Assembly: GCA_963682025.1 (NCBI GenBank)
Contig: OY821517.1
Span: forward strand, 332,673,144-332,737,143
DNA: 64,000 nt
DNA from: Cordilura impudica
Lineage: Eukaryota; Arthropoda; Insecta; Diptera; Scathophagidae
Direction of reading: 5' to 3'
This document shows, piece by piece, positions 1 to 10,810 of this stretch (the first letter of the stretch is position 1; every line of letters begins with the position of its first letter). Under the pieces are notes generated by a model. That model saw only the letters and a program-made list of their open reading frames with translations. It ran no database searches and was not told the DNA's origin. The translations under genes and the position numbers were made by a program.

Positions 1-79
1 CATCATAACTGTTGTTTTTGCTCGATAAAATAAAAGTACAAAAATAACTGTTATTTTTGTTCGAAAAAATCAAAATAAA
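1..79. repeat. palindromic minisatellite, left part
   Basis: About two units of a 40-45-bp repeat, each built on the palindrome AAAAATAACTGTTATTTTT followed by GCTCGAAAAAAT. Four more units of the same array lie at 1090-1226, so the family A element between them appears to have inserted into the array. Confidence 0.7.
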
Positions 80-1098
80 ACAAGTAAGAAAATTATAGTC
101 GGTCTAGACCGACTATATGATACCCTATACCATGCGTTTAGAGACCCTATCTCTTAGGCCCAACTAATTGGATATAGAAAATAAACATAAACCAAATTTG
201 AGTGGCATTTTTATTAATTTATTTGGCTGCAGATATGAAAAAGTTCATATCGGATGCTATATCTATATGGGGACTAGGCCCAAAAATGGACCGATTCTGA
301 CCATGTTTGGTAAAGTCTCTTGTATTTTGTAAAAATATATACAAACAAAATTTGAAAGTAATCCGTGCAATATTTTTGTTTTTTAATAGATATAAGTGAA
401 GATCGGGAAGCAGCTCTATATGGGGCCTATGACTAAGAGTTGTCCCATAGGGATCATTTTTGGACTACTGATTAATGGATGTAATATACACATACAAACC
501 CAATTTGACTAAGATTTATGTGATAATTTGGATCTTATGACAATTTGTGTTGATTTCATAGGGGTCATTTGTATGGGGGCTGGGTCTGAACATGGACCGA
601 TTCTCACCAATTTCATCCCATGGCCGATAAAAGCTTATATACCAAATTTCATCAAAATATATTCATATTTGCGACCTGCAGTTTGATTACAAGCTTTACA
701 TGGACACACAGACGGACGGACGGACGGACATCGTTAAATCGAATCAGAAAGTGATTCTGATTCGATCGGTATAATAAAAGATGGGTCTAGGTCAAATATT
801 TTTTGTAGTTACAAACAGCAGCACAAAGTCATTATACCCAAACCACATAGTGGTACAGGAGGCAAATCGTCGCATTCGATATCGAGTGAAATCAATCGAA
901 ATTCCATATTTTGGTTCATTATTTCGAGAAGACGGACAACCGCCAGACCTCATTACTCTTTTTTATTAGCTATGGACCATAACTCGTTAGCTGTGACAGA
1001 GTAAAATTATTCTTATTTTATTTTGGAAAATAAAAAAATAATTTCGATCGAAAAATTTCGATAACGTATACGACGATTCGACCCCAGGGTATAAAAAT
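80..1098 (+). mobile_element. family A interspersed element, copy 1 (with a 230-bp insertion)
   Basis: Full-length copy of the dominant repeat of this window. It starts ACAAGTAAGAAAATTATAG, then the perfect palindrome TAGTCGGTCTAGACCGACTA, then ATACCCTATACCA, which recurs inverted (TGGTATAGGGTAT) at the far end. A GGAC microsatellite lies near 711-730. The right terminus is split near 857-1087 by about 230 bp of unrelated sequence. No protein is encoded; the short ORF at 781-969 straddles the insertion. The layout resembles dipteran mini-me elements, which carry a GTCY-type microsatellite (comparison from memory). Confidence 0.75.
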
Positions 1099-1226
1099 AA
1101 CTGTTATTTTTGCTCGAAAAAGTAAAAGTAAAAAATAACTGTTATTTTTGCTTGAAAAATAAAAAGTAAAAAAATAACTGTTATTTTTGCTTGAAAAAAT
1201 AAAAATCGAAAAATAACTGTTATCAT
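1090..1226. repeat. palindromic minisatellite, right part
   Basis: About four units of the same AAAAATAACTGTTATTTTT-based repeat as at 1-79, here with GCTTGAAAAAATAAAAAG spacers. It ends directly against the truncated 3' end of the Tigger ORF. Confidence 0.75.
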
Positions 1227-1816
1227 CTGAATTTTATGAAAAAAAAGGAATAATTACGGTCCCGGCAACATCCATCATCTTGAGTAATTTTTGTTAACAC
1301 TTCAGAATAATGTTCGGCGTTTTTCTCATCGGCGGATTTAGCTTCGCCCTTTATCTTAAGATTATGAAGTGCGTGTCGTTGTGTAAACCCGGCTAACCAG
1401 CCATTGCTTGCAGAAAATTTCGAGCTTCCAATGTGAGACGATGAACAAGACGGCTCTAAATCCTTTAGCTGATTATAAAAACATATAGCTTTCTCTTTAA
1501 TTAATTCTCCGTCAATGGGAATTCGTTTTTGAGTTAATTCTTGAATCAACAATATGAGTGCCTTTTCCGTTTTCTCTAACAAAATGTTTCTTGAATACGA
1601 TGCTCGTTTAGCGCTTTCATTTGTGGCATAATTACTAGATTTATTTATTTCACCTGCACGTTTTCGTATACCTCTTATAGTTGATTCACCTACTCCAAAT
1701 TCTTTACCAAGAGCTGTGGATCCTTCACCTTCTGCTAATCGTTTTAAAATCGTAATCTTAGTTTGTAAGGAAATTACCTTCCTTTTCGTTTTGTTTTTGC
1801 CCTTATTCATTTTCAT
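1223..1816 (-). pseudogene. Tigger/pogo-type transposase, N-terminal part only
   Basis: The minus-strand frame of about 197 codons begins with a CENP-B-type helix-turn-helix (ISLQTKITILKRLAEGEGS, then GVGESTIRGIRKRAGEI). The second CENP-B DNA-binding region follows and ends in NGWLAGFTQRHALHNLKIKG, a signature of Tigger/Jerky transposases. The frame breaks off just before the catalytic DDE domain, where NADETGL would be expected, at the edge of the minisatellite. It can bind but not transpose as read. It is a different lineage from the complete Tigger at 24630-27336, with clearly diverged residues. Confidence 0.85.
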
Positions 1817-2108
1817 GATTATCTCTAAAAATAAAATAATAAACTCAAAACATGTACCTACACATATCTAAATAGAAAAAATAATAAATTTACCCTCAAT
1901 TTACGCTTTGAAATGTTAGATTTAAGAATTAAAACATGAAATATTTTTTTTTAATAAATCACTTTATTTAACGGACTTGTCACTTGCGCAAATCAGACAC
2001 GAATATACAAAAGGCAACTCTTTGCTCCCTTCAAGTAAATTTCATCTACCTACTCGTTAAAACAAACAAAACAAAGCATGAGACTAGTCCTCAGCTTTCT
2101 CATTAACA

Positions 2109-2329
2109 CAGTGGGTCAAATAAGCTGATACATTGGAATATTAAATATTTTTGGTTATTGTTAATTAAATATGAAACTATTTTTTTTCTAAATTAAAAAA
2201 TGAAAACATTTTGTTTAAGTTAACATCTCAATTTACCATTCTGCATTTATATTTTGTTGATTTCTCTTTTGGTTTAAAAGATATACTGATTTTAAATGTG
2301 AGGTCCGTTAAATAAGATGTGAGCCACTG
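2109..2329. mobile_element. candidate Tc1-type MITE (CAGTGG ends)
   Basis: CAGTGGGTCA at the left and TGAGCCACTG at the right form imperfect inverted ends of a 221-bp segment. A CACTG end followed by a related TCAAATAAGCTGA stretch also occurs at 5907-5931 beside a Tc1 remnant. A separate 13-bp inverted repeat (TTATTTAACGGAC, 1964-1976 and 2303-2315) overlaps, so the limits are uncertain. Confidence 0.35.
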
Positions 2330-2654
2330 TATATTATATGAAATTTTCATATACCGCACAAAAAAAAAAAAACGCACAAAACAAATCGCACAAAAAGACA
2401 GCACAAAAACAGGTTTGAATATATATAAAGCTGTGCTGTTCAAAAATAAAAATGTAGTTGTGTTGGTGAGAAAATGAGAATTGCACTGTAAAAAATGTTC
2501 AATGGGTTAATAGGCAGTGTTAGTATCTGTATGAATTTATTTTTTTTATTGAAAATATGAAACTATTAATGTTTTGTGTAAAACTGTTTAAAAGAAATAA
2601 AAATTAAACAAAAATTCAATTTTTGAAAGGAAAAAATATAAATACATATATACA

Positions 2655-3269
2655 TTAGGGTGGCTTTTTTTCATTCTGTAAAAAACAGAAAGTTGTAGAT
2701 TCTTTCAATCAATATTAGTGATTTCATTGTATTTACATATTAATAAAATATTTCTAATATGTTGGATTTATTATATTATCCTGTTAATAAAAATGAAAGA
2801 AAATTAAATTTTTGGAAGGAAAATACATTCGATCGGTATGAATGAATGATCGATCGAACTCGAATTTTTAAAAACATTTAAACTTTTATATTAAATAAAT
2901 GCGTTTTTTTAAATAATTCTATCAAAGATTTTCACAGATCTTGTATTATAAATTCTTCAATATATGTATATTAGTGCGTACCGACTATACAGGCAGCTGA
3001 AAAAAAGTGCTCCGTACGCCCCCTGTTATGAAGTATATTTTCAAAACATTTTCAAAAAAAATTTTTTTTTTATGCCGACTGTAGAGGTCGCGGTTTTACG
3101 TTTTTCTTTATATCTTCTGCGTTTACAGTCGCATCTTAAATTGTGATATATTGATGTGTTCGTCTCGAGGAGACAAATTTTTTCGCTTCAAAATCATCGA
3201 CCTTAATTACCCCCTTCTAGTACTTACCCCTTACATCTCAGTTGCTACCACCCAAATGTGCCACCCTAA
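2655..3269. mobile_element. MITE with TTAGGGTGGC termini
   Basis: TTAGGGTGGC at 2655-2664 is matched by GCCACCCTAA at 3260-3269. The 615-bp interior is AT-rich and noncoding. Its right-hand 200 bp recurs, diverged, just outside at about 3340-3545 (shared words TTTACAGTCG and TACCCCCTT), suggesting a second, older partial copy next to it. Confidence 0.5.
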
Positions 3270-3339
3270 TTACAGAAAATTAAAGCTCGCAAAAAATCAC
3301 GAAACTTTTGCTAAGAAAGTATTTCGGTAATTCCAGCAG

Positions 3340-3545
3340 AACAGTCTTAAAAATGCTTCTGTTTGTTTTCGCCGAATGTAGGGGGAAACTTTTTCAACTT
3401 TTCATTGTATCTTCGGTATTTACAGTCGGATATTGAAGTGTTATATATCTATGGTTTTGTATTGAAGAGAACAATTTTTTTTCTCAAAAGTCATTAACCA
3501 CAAGTACCCCCTTATCTTACTTACGCATCGTATTTCAACTTTTAC
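3340..3545. repeat. diverged partial copy of the 2655-3269 MITE interior
   Basis: The order of words (GTATCTTCGGTATTTACAGTCG, split by substitutions, then GAGAACAATTTTTTTTCTC, then TACCCCCTTATCTTACTTACG) follows the right part of the upstream MITE with many substitutions. Confidence 0.45.
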
Positions 3546-3830
3546 AGCAACAAATAAAAAATTGTATGATAAAATTAAATTATGCAACGAAACGCTCTGC
3601 GTTTTGAGAATAACATGGATAAGCTGCAAAAATAATATAGTTTGAAAAGAAAACTATTAAGTTAAGCTATTTTCCGTATTCTTACCTGGTAATTCGATTA
3701 TTTCGTTTGAAGATTGAAAGTCTTCCAGCTGATCTTGAGTATAGAACTGCAAGCATGGAGGCTCAGTCAAGTGGAATTTATTCCAATTGATCATATCGGC
3801 GTATGAGTCACTCTCAAAGTTGATAAAATT

Positions 3831-4348
3831 ATGGGAAAAATCTGCTTTTTTTTATTTTGATCCGTTGTAACTTTTTTCCTGAGAAACATTTGAATATGGC
3901 CGGTATGCCATTGTAATCTGCTGCCATGGGGCTTTCACCTGATATATGACAACCCTCATTCAGGTCGGCTAGAAATAACCGTTTTGGCTCCTTGAAAATA
4001 ATTCTTATGGGAAAAATCTGTTTTTTTTATTTTGATCCTTTGTAACTTTTTTCCTGAGAAACAATTGAATATGGCCGGTATGCCATTGTAATCTACTCCC
4101 ATGGGGCTTTCACCTGATATATGACAACCCTCATTCAGGTCGGCTAGAAATAACCGTTTTGGCCCCTTGAAAATAATTCTTATGGAAAAAATCTGCTTTT
4201 TTATTTTGATCCTTTGTTACTTTTTTCCTGAGAAACAATTGAATATGGCCGGTATGCCATTAGATTCTACTCCCATGGGGCTTTCACCTGATATATGACA
4301 ACCCTCATTCAGGTCGGCTAGAAATAACCGTTTTGGCTACTTTAATGT
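3831..4348. repeat. tandem repeat, three units of about 175 bp
   Basis: Units start at about 3831, 4007 and 4182 with ATGGGAAAAATCTG or ATGGAAAAAATCTG. All contain CATGGGGCTTTCACCTGATA and end TAACCGTTTTGGC. Identity is high by eye, so the array is young. No ORF spans it. Confidence 0.85.
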
Positions 4349-4621
4349 TATATGCTGTTATATGCGAATATACATTATTTTTTTATATGAAATTACAAAA
4401 TAATAAAACAAATTTATTATTTGTCAGATACATGTTTATAGTCTAAATGTAATTATTAAAATATTTAGATAATTGTTTTTTTACTTGAATAAAAAATTTC
4501 GTTTGCTGAAGTGAAGTACTTAACAGAAAATGTTAACATTAACATTCTCTGTTAAAATTCTTAACAGATATTTATTTCGATATTTAACTTCACACCCTTA
4601 ACAAATACAATACTTTGTGTA

Positions 4622-5586
4622 TTTGGTACGATAACCATTTTGAGATATAACAGCATTAAGATGATTTTGCATGGAATCAACCAGTTTTTGTGTAGTTTCT
4701 GGCTGAATTTTACTTCATTCTTTTGTTTTTAAGCTTTTTTGCTAGAAATGTTGTGTTTGCGGATGATAGTTTCAAATAACACTCATAAATTCTCGATAAC
4801 ATTTAAGTCAGGAGAGATGGTTCCATGAGATGGGGACAATTCCTTAGCCATGTCGGCACCACTATCGACTTATGTTTCGGGTCGTTGCCCTGGTAGAAAC
4901 GAAAGTTGAGGCGCACACCCAGTTTATCAGCAATCTGTAGCAAGTTTTTTTTTACAATACCTGGGTACATCATTTTACCCATATTCCCTTCCATTGAAAC
5001 TAACTTTGCAGCTCCTGATACCGCCATTCAAGCCGAAACCATGACACTGCTATCACCGTGTTTTTCAGTCGCATGCAAATTTTATAACTCAAGCTGAGAA
5101 TTGTGCTTCCGCCACACTATCGTCCTTCCATCTGAGCCAAATATATTAAATTTTGATTCATCGGAAAAAATTTCACAGTTTTAAAATTCTGAATCCTCAA
5201 AATAGTATTTTTTTGTGAAATTTAACTGGCAAATTTTATTTTTTTGTTCATGTTGTGGTACTTGACCATGAAAGTTATGTGATAACAAGAGATGACGGAT
5301 TTCTGATGCACTACAGGCCTTACCAAGAGAATTGTGCACCTCATCAGCGATTTTTTGGGGTTTTCATTAATTTTCGTAATGATCTCATTCATTGTTCGCA
5401 GTAAGAATTTTATTTGGTGCCTTTCTGCCTTTGTCCTTCACTCTATTTTCTCTCAAAACCCGTTTAAAATATGCTGAACTGTAGAAGACGGTATATTCAC
5501 TTGTTCAGCAATTTCACGCTGACTTTTCAATTGTTTATAGTGTGGCTGACCAACTCCCGTTGCTCAATAGTTGTGCGTCGGCCCAT
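4622..5586 (-). pseudogene. Tc1-like transposase, decayed (copy 1)
   Basis: Minus-strand reading gives a Tc1 layout with frame breaks and stops. It starts MGRRTTIEQRELVSHTI, then a helix-turn-helix near SQREIAEQVNIPSSTVQHIL. The first catalytic motif is SDESKFNIFGSDGRT, the second GNDPKH near 4865-4885, and SPDLNVIEN supplies the acidic third residue. The end reads QKLVDSMQNHLNAVISQNGY. These are DD34E-type Tc1 motifs. The left terminal repeat was not found; CACTG at 5907-5912 may be the right one. It is not functional. Confidence 0.8.
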
Positions 5587-6239
5587 ATATCAGGTTTTAG
5601 AAATAATACGAAAAGTGCGTTGGTTTTCGAATGTTTATTTTAGAACTATTTTTTATGAAATGAAAATTTTATAAAAAAACCTACTACAACTCGGCCAACG
5701 GTATCAACATTGTTAAATTGTAGAAATATATTGTAGAAATGTAGTTTTTTTACTTTTTATTTAAAATAAAAAAAAAACAAACTGTAAAATATTTGAAATA
5801 TCATTTTTGAATAAAAAAGGACGCTCTTTTAAATGACGTTTTTATTTCTTCGGTATTGTATTTGGTTCCGAAGTTAATGTACGATGAAATTGAATTGTTA
5901 CACTGCATCAAATAAGCTGACACTGTATGTATGTCAATTTATATGTGGTGCATGGTACAATGTATGGTTCTTGGAAGACAATTTTCGCGAAGACAATCTT
6001 GAATTATTAAATTTGTCTTGCCGAAAATAACAAATGAGCAGCTCAGTAGCATTTGCGTAGTATGTGGCATAGAAGTAGCTCAGGACATTTATCCTCTCTG
6101 CAAAAATACTGTCACTTTAAATCTTAAATTTATACATATCATTCAATAATAAAATAAATCAATAATCATATCTCGTATCATACTCCACATATAAATTGAT
6201 ATGCTTTAAATAATTCTGATTTGAATTCTTTAACTATGT
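5587..6239. other. no gene seen; AT-rich flank of Tc1 and long-TIR elements
   Basis: Includes the probable Tc1 5' flank and CACTGCATCAAATAAGCTGA at 5907. The rest is AT-rich without an ORF, tandem repeat or recognised element. Confidence 0.5.
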
Positions 6240-6823
6240 ATATGGGGGGTTTCATGTCAAGTGCACCAACTTTTGAAACCGATGTCTTCCGATCGGGATG
6301 AAATTTGCACCAAGGTTAGTCCTATTAGATAGTAGTTTAGACACAATTTTTCAACAAGATCGGTCAAGATCTCTCTGAGTTAGAGGGGATCAAATTTTGG
6401 CCAAACAGGTGTTTTTTTTATCATCCATCTAACTTATTACCTATTGTTCTTAGAAAATTTTCTCCCAAATAGTTTAGATAGCTATTTCTTCAATATTTCG
6501 GAAAAAAATACTTAAAAAAAAAATTTTTTTTTAGACTTTTTTTTTTTTGCTAAATCAAAGCATTTTTTGCCTTTTTTTCAAAAAGGGCATTTTTTTTTCC
6601 ATAAGAAAGCTTAGGATGTTTCCTTTAAGAGATTTTTGGTCGCTTAGTGGGATGGGAGTGGGATATCCATCAAAATAAATGTTTGGTAACGCAAGACAAC
6701 GGTTTTTCAATTTTTCACAAATGCACTATTTTGAATTTTTTCCTATTTGTGTGAAAAACCTTACAAATAAAACTTATACTGAGAAGCTAGACAAATTAAC
6801 CTTTCCGAAGGTATGTAACATGC
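6240..6823 (+). repeat. left long terminal inverted arm
   Basis: About 584 bp matching the reverse complement of 8450-8986, with a few small indels in poly-A/T runs. High arm identity implies recent activity or gene conversion between arms. Confidence 0.85.
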
Positions 6824-6845
6824 CTTAATAACATAACAGAAGAGA

Positions 6846-8160
6846 ATGGTTCTCTGTAACCTGAAAGAGTTATTTGCAATATTTCAATCTGAACACGTGG
6901 ATGTTAAAATTGGCTTCACGAAATTTACCCAAATGAGGCTAAAACAATGCGTTTTGGCAGGAAGCAGCGGAACTCACACAGTATCCGTTTGCATTTACCA
7001 TGAAAATGTTAAACTGATGTTGAAGGAAATCAACTTAAAGTATTTAACAGATGATTCGGCAAAAGATTTACACGATTACCGCGATTGCCTTAAATTGACT
7101 ATGTGTCCTAATGCAACAACTTCTTGCCACTTAGGTGAATGTACCAATTGCCCGAAAACCACATTCATCAAAGAAAATTTAATCAACTCTTTAGATCGAG
7201 AATATATAGAGGAGGTCAAATTTGATTCTTGGATTCAGACTGACAGATGAACATTGAAAACAATCATTTTAAAAGTGGATGATTTTGTGGAAGAAATGTG
7301 TACAGGATTGCTAAACTTGAGAACCCATGATTTTTTAGTCAAAGAGCAATGGTCATTCTTCAAGGATTTAAAGATACATTTGAAGTCTGGTGAATTCGTT
7401 ATTTCATATGATTTCGTAGAAAACTATAAATATGTTCTTCAGGATGCCATACAAGCATTCCACTTCAATAACGACCAAGCAACTATATTCACAGTAGTTA
7501 TTTACTACATGAAAGATGAAAAACTGGAACTCAAAAGTATGACAATCATATCCGACGATTTAAAACATGATACCGTTGCAGTTTATGAGTACCAGAAGAT
7601 AATACTAAAATATCTAAAATCTAAATTTACAGTAAAGAAGGTATACTACGTTTCGGACGGAGCTCGTCAACATTTTAAAAGCAAAAGTAGCTTCGGAAAT
7701 CTTATGGCTCATGAAAAAGATTTTGGAATGCCAGCTGAGTGGCATTTTCATCCTACTGCTCATGGTAAAGGAGCATGTGATGATATTGGAGCAAACCTTA
7801 AAAGAAATGCAGTGCTCTCATCAAGATCGCATCTTAGATGTGACTGCTTTATTCCATTGGGCAAAGAATTATTGTAAAGAAACTAAAATAGTTTTTAGTA
7901 GCAAAGAGGATTATCAGGAAACATTGAAAACATTGAAGAGCAGATTCGATGCTGCGGTAACAATCGATGGCACCGCTCAATACCATGCTTTTATACCGCT
8001 TGTCGATGGAAGACTCAAGTTGAAAAAGTTTTCTGCCTCTATTCAATGCGATTTCTTTCCAAAGCCAACAAATAAACCAGCAGCGAAATCAACAGCAGAA
8101 CCTAGTATCGCTAAGAAAGGAAAAAACGCAGTAAATAAAGGCGACAAAAAAGCTGGATGA
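6846..8160 (+). pseudogene. unassigned transposase-like protein of the long-TIR element
   Basis: About 435 codons broken by only one in-frame TGA (7248-7250) and one frameshift near 7830. In order: a cysteine-rich stretch (CPNATTSCHLGECTNCP, a possible zinc knuckle), then SYDFVENYKYVLQDAIQAFH, then YVSDGARQHFKSKSSFGNL, then PAEWHFHPTAHGKGACDDIG. The spaced Asp residues (SYDF, VSDG, CDD) look like an RNase-H-fold nuclease core. A lysine-rich tail follows the frameshift (IAKKGKNAVNKGDKKAG). I recognise the family as a multicopy uncharacterised protein of arthropods and cnidarians from memory; I cannot assign it to a named superfamily. An upstream start inside the arm is possible. Confidence 0.7.
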
Positions 8161-8449
8161 AAGACTGGGTATTTAAAAATTTACAAGACTTAAATACTTC
8201 ATCAGCTACAATAAATTAAGTATAAAAATAGTTATGATATAAATGGATCTAATGTAATTAAGATTAAATTTTATCAAAAAGATAAATATCTTTTTATTTT
8301 TAATATTATTATTATATATTAATTTAATTATTATTACAAATAAATAAAAAATAATAATTTTTCAACATTTCTATAGAAAAAATTGATTTTTTTCCTGAGG
8401 TTAACATATTCTGGGTATTACAGTATCGAGGGTATGAAATCTTAGTTAG

Positions 8450-8986
8450 GTATGTTACATACCTTCGGAAAGTTTAATTTGTCTAGTTTCTCAGTATAAG
8501 TTTAATTTGTAAGGTTTTACACACAAATAGGCAAAAATTCAAAAAAGTGCAATTGTGAAAAATTGAAAAACCGTTGTCTTGAGTTACAAAACATTTATTT
8601 TGAAAGATATCCCACTCCCATCCCAGTAAGCGACCAAAAAGCTCTTAAAGGAAAAATCCTAAGCTTTCTTATGAAAAAAAAATGATTTAGCAAAAAAAAA
8701 GTCTAAAAATTTTTTTTAAAGTATTTTTTTCCGAAATATTGAAGAAATAGCTATCTAAACTATTTGGAAGAAAATTTTCTAAGAACAATAGGTAATAAGT
8801 TACATGGATGAGAAAAAACACCTGTTTGGCCAAAATGTCAAATTTTGATCCCCTCTAACTCAGAGATCTCTTGACCGATCTTGCTGAAAAATTGTGTCTA
8901 AACTACTATCCGATAGGACTAACCTTGGTGCAAATCGGAAGACATCGGTTTCAAAAGTTGGTGCACTTGACATGAAACCCCCCATA
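8450..8986 (-). repeat. right long terminal inverted arm
   Basis: Reverse complement of 6240-6823. It begins internally at AGGTATGTTACATACCTTCG and ends TTGACATGAAACCCCCCATAT. Confidence 0.85.
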
Positions 8987-9382
8987 TATTAATTTAATAA
9001 ATTTTTTTTTTTTTACATTTCTGTGTAGAAATTTCATTTGGTGGAAGGTTTTTTTTTTTTTTTTATATTGCCTATCACGTGGTGACATCGAATAATGGCG
9101 GGAATTTATTTTTAAACCTGATACTATTTAAGTTCATTTACAAAAGGGGTAAAAAAGAGTAAAGTACAATGTTGAAAAATACATTAAGTACTTTATTTAG
9201 AGGTAAAAAAAGTACATTAAAAAAAGTATTATTTAAGTACATTTTTAAAAATTTACAAATATGAAGAAGGTATTTTTTTAATTCATTGACTTACTCTTTA
9301 CAACATATTTCTTTCAACTTCCACATTTAGTATCAACATTTTTTTATACACTTTTTGTCTCTCTTTATCGCTCTACTTTTAG
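8987..9382. other. intron sequence before the Zmynd8 exon
   Basis: Low-complexity T runs and a short AAAGTACATTAA-type degenerate repeat. It ends in a strong polypyrimidine tract and AG acceptor (CTCTACTTTTAG, AG at 9381-9382). No coding sequence. Confidence 0.6.
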
Positions 9383-9859
9383 CTAACGGATTTCTTTATA
9401 TCCGTTGTAGAAGATACTATGGGTGAAATGGCACAGGGAGATGATGCAAGCCTACAAGCAAAAATCACACTACTAACTATGGAGTTGGAAAGGTCAAAAC
9501 AGTCGTACGAACAAGAAATCGCCGAACTCAAGCGAACCTCAGATCTGATGTTGTGTGAAATGAGCAAAAGTATGGAAAATGAAAAGACTCGTTTAGCTGT
9601 TGAAATACGCAAACAATGCGAATTGGAAAGAATACGATCCGTAGAGGAAACAAAACGCAAACAATGGTGTGCAAATTGTTTTAGAGAAGCGAATTTCTAT
9701 TGCTGTTGGAATACATCGTATTGTGATTATCCCTGCCAACAATTACATTGGCCCAGACATGCTCACAGTTGTGCACAAACACGACCATGTGGTAATGAGT
9801 TAACAAAAGCTACTGTGACGACGACAGGTTCATTAAATAATTCAAATCAACAACAAGAG
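9383..9859 (+). CDS. Zmynd8: Zmynd8-like MYND-finger chromatin protein, third-last exon
   Basis: The open frame runs from the acceptor AG at 9381-9382 to the donor at 9860 (GAG/GTTTGT), in phase at both ends. It opens LTDFFISVVEDTMGEMAQ; the ATG at 9419 is internal, not the start. A charged, heptad-like coiled coil follows (about residues 25-95, MELERSKQSYEQEIAELK to VEETKRK). Next is a complete MYND zinc finger from WCANC to HSC, with the ordered Cys pairs and the core YCCWNTSYCDYPCQQLHWP. This order at the C-terminus is diagnostic of ZMYND8/ZMYND11-class proteins, and the DYPCQQ-HWP variant favours ZMYND8. The family reads acetyl/methyl-lysine through PHD, bromo and PWWP domains and recruits corepressors via MYND. 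Those upstream domains are outside the window. Confidence 0.88.
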
Positions 9860-9939
9860 GTTTGTTTCACATGTTCTCTGTTTGTATTGACTTTTTGATT
9901 TTATTTTATTTGTCTTTATTCTTTTTATTGCTATATCAG

Positions 9940-10239
9940 CGTCATCATGCTACAAAGTCTAATAGTTCAACAAATACCTCTGCTAATTTTAATAAAAGTA
10001 CAGCAACAACCATAAGTCATAAAAAAGAGAAAGGTGGTATATCAAAAAATTCTTCAAATCATATGATGCCGTCAGCCATGCCAACGTCAGCATTGACAAC
10101 ATCAACAGCACGCACAAATACTGAAGTATTAAAACTACCATCAAATACTTATTTGAGACCAGTAACAAGTGCAGTAAATAATCAAACATTACGTTGTAAT
10201 ACAACATACAGCATACCAGTGCAACGTTTTAATGTACCG
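9940..10239 (+). CDS. Zmynd8: Zmynd8-like protein, second-last exon (low-complexity linker)
   Basis: Follows an 80-bp intron (9860-9939, GTTTGT to CTATATCAG) in phase 0. One hundred codons, RHHATKSNSSTNTSANFNKS onward, rich in Ser, Thr and Asn, ending QRFNVP at the donor CCG/GTAAGT (10240). No domain is visible. The in-frame ORF upstream of 9940 is intron sequence. Such disordered tails after MYND are usual for the family. The next exon lies 27 kb away. Confidence 0.82.
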
Positions 10240-10332
10240 GTAAGTTAATAGAACAAAAACAAAAGTAAAATTTAATTAAATAGTCATTTGCATGTACGTA
10301 GTTCGGTACATTTTATGGCCGATTTTACTAAA

Positions 10333-10810
10333 TCTATAATATTAATAGGCAAGCCGATTTCTTGCGACCGATGTTAGTGTGTCAGTTTTAATCCTATTTT
10401 GATCATTTAAAAGGTATTTCATTTTAGCTTTCCATCAGATTTACAGATTTTTACATTTTTACATTTTTTTTTATGAGTTATTCTCATTCAAAGTTGCTAC
10501 TAACACATACATAATATTATATAATGCTATGTGTGTGTTTATTAAATTTGTTATTGTGTTTGCAAAAAAAAAAATTAGTTTGTTTTCTTCACTCACAACA
10601 ATAATTGTGTTGAATTGAAAATAATTTCAGACATAAACCAATAATTGGCCATAAACCGGCAATAACGCAATCGATATTTAAAAAGTGTTGAATTGTGAAT
10701 TGGCTAAATTTCATTAGCACACCTTTAGGGTCTTGTAAAATAACTTATTAAATGAAAAACTAAAATTTCCTAGAATTTGCACTCGAATTTCGAGGGCTGG
10801 GATCTGCTAG
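10333..10810 (+). mobile_element. non-autonomous Helitron (family E), copy 1
   Basis: Starts TCTATAATATTAATAGGCAA and ends CTGCTAG. The hairpin CTCGAATTTCGAG at 10782-10794 lies 12 bp before the terminal CTAG. The flanks are A on the left and T on the right, the Helitron insertion rule. No coding sequence. The other copies are 14862-15198 and 56632-56904. Confidence 0.8.

Larger units (their letters stand above)
6240..8986 (+). mobile_element. DNA transposon with very long inverted arms, superfamily unassigned
   Basis: The left arm (6240-6823) and right arm (8450-8986) are near-perfect reverse complements, both starting ATATGGGGGGTTTCATGTCA outermost. They share the landmark words GAGGGGATCAAATTTT and CTTTCCGAAGGTATGTAACA. 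Between them is one + strand transposase-like ORF (6846-8160). Arms of more than 500 bp suggest a Mutator-like or other long-TIR superfamily. TTAA tetramers lie close to both ends (6230-6233 and 8989-8992) but not symmetrically, so target-site type is undecided. Confidence 0.85.

Noticed and set aside
1964..2315. 13-bp inverted repeat as ends of the Tigger remnant
   Set aside because: Both copies lie on the upstream side of the ORF and one overlaps the CAGTGG element, so they cannot be its two ends.
3831..4348. Regular repeats considered as a CRISPR array
   Set aside because: Units are 175 bp and contiguous with no spacers; the genome is eukaryotic.
9419..9421. ATG as the start of the MYND protein
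   Set aside because: The frame is open and protein-like back to a good splice acceptor at 9382, and the family has long upstream domains.
9862..9939. N-terminal hydrophobic segment of the 9862-10248 ORF, like a membrane anchor
   Set aside because: This is the 80-bp intron with its polypyrimidine tract read as protein; the exon starts at 9940.
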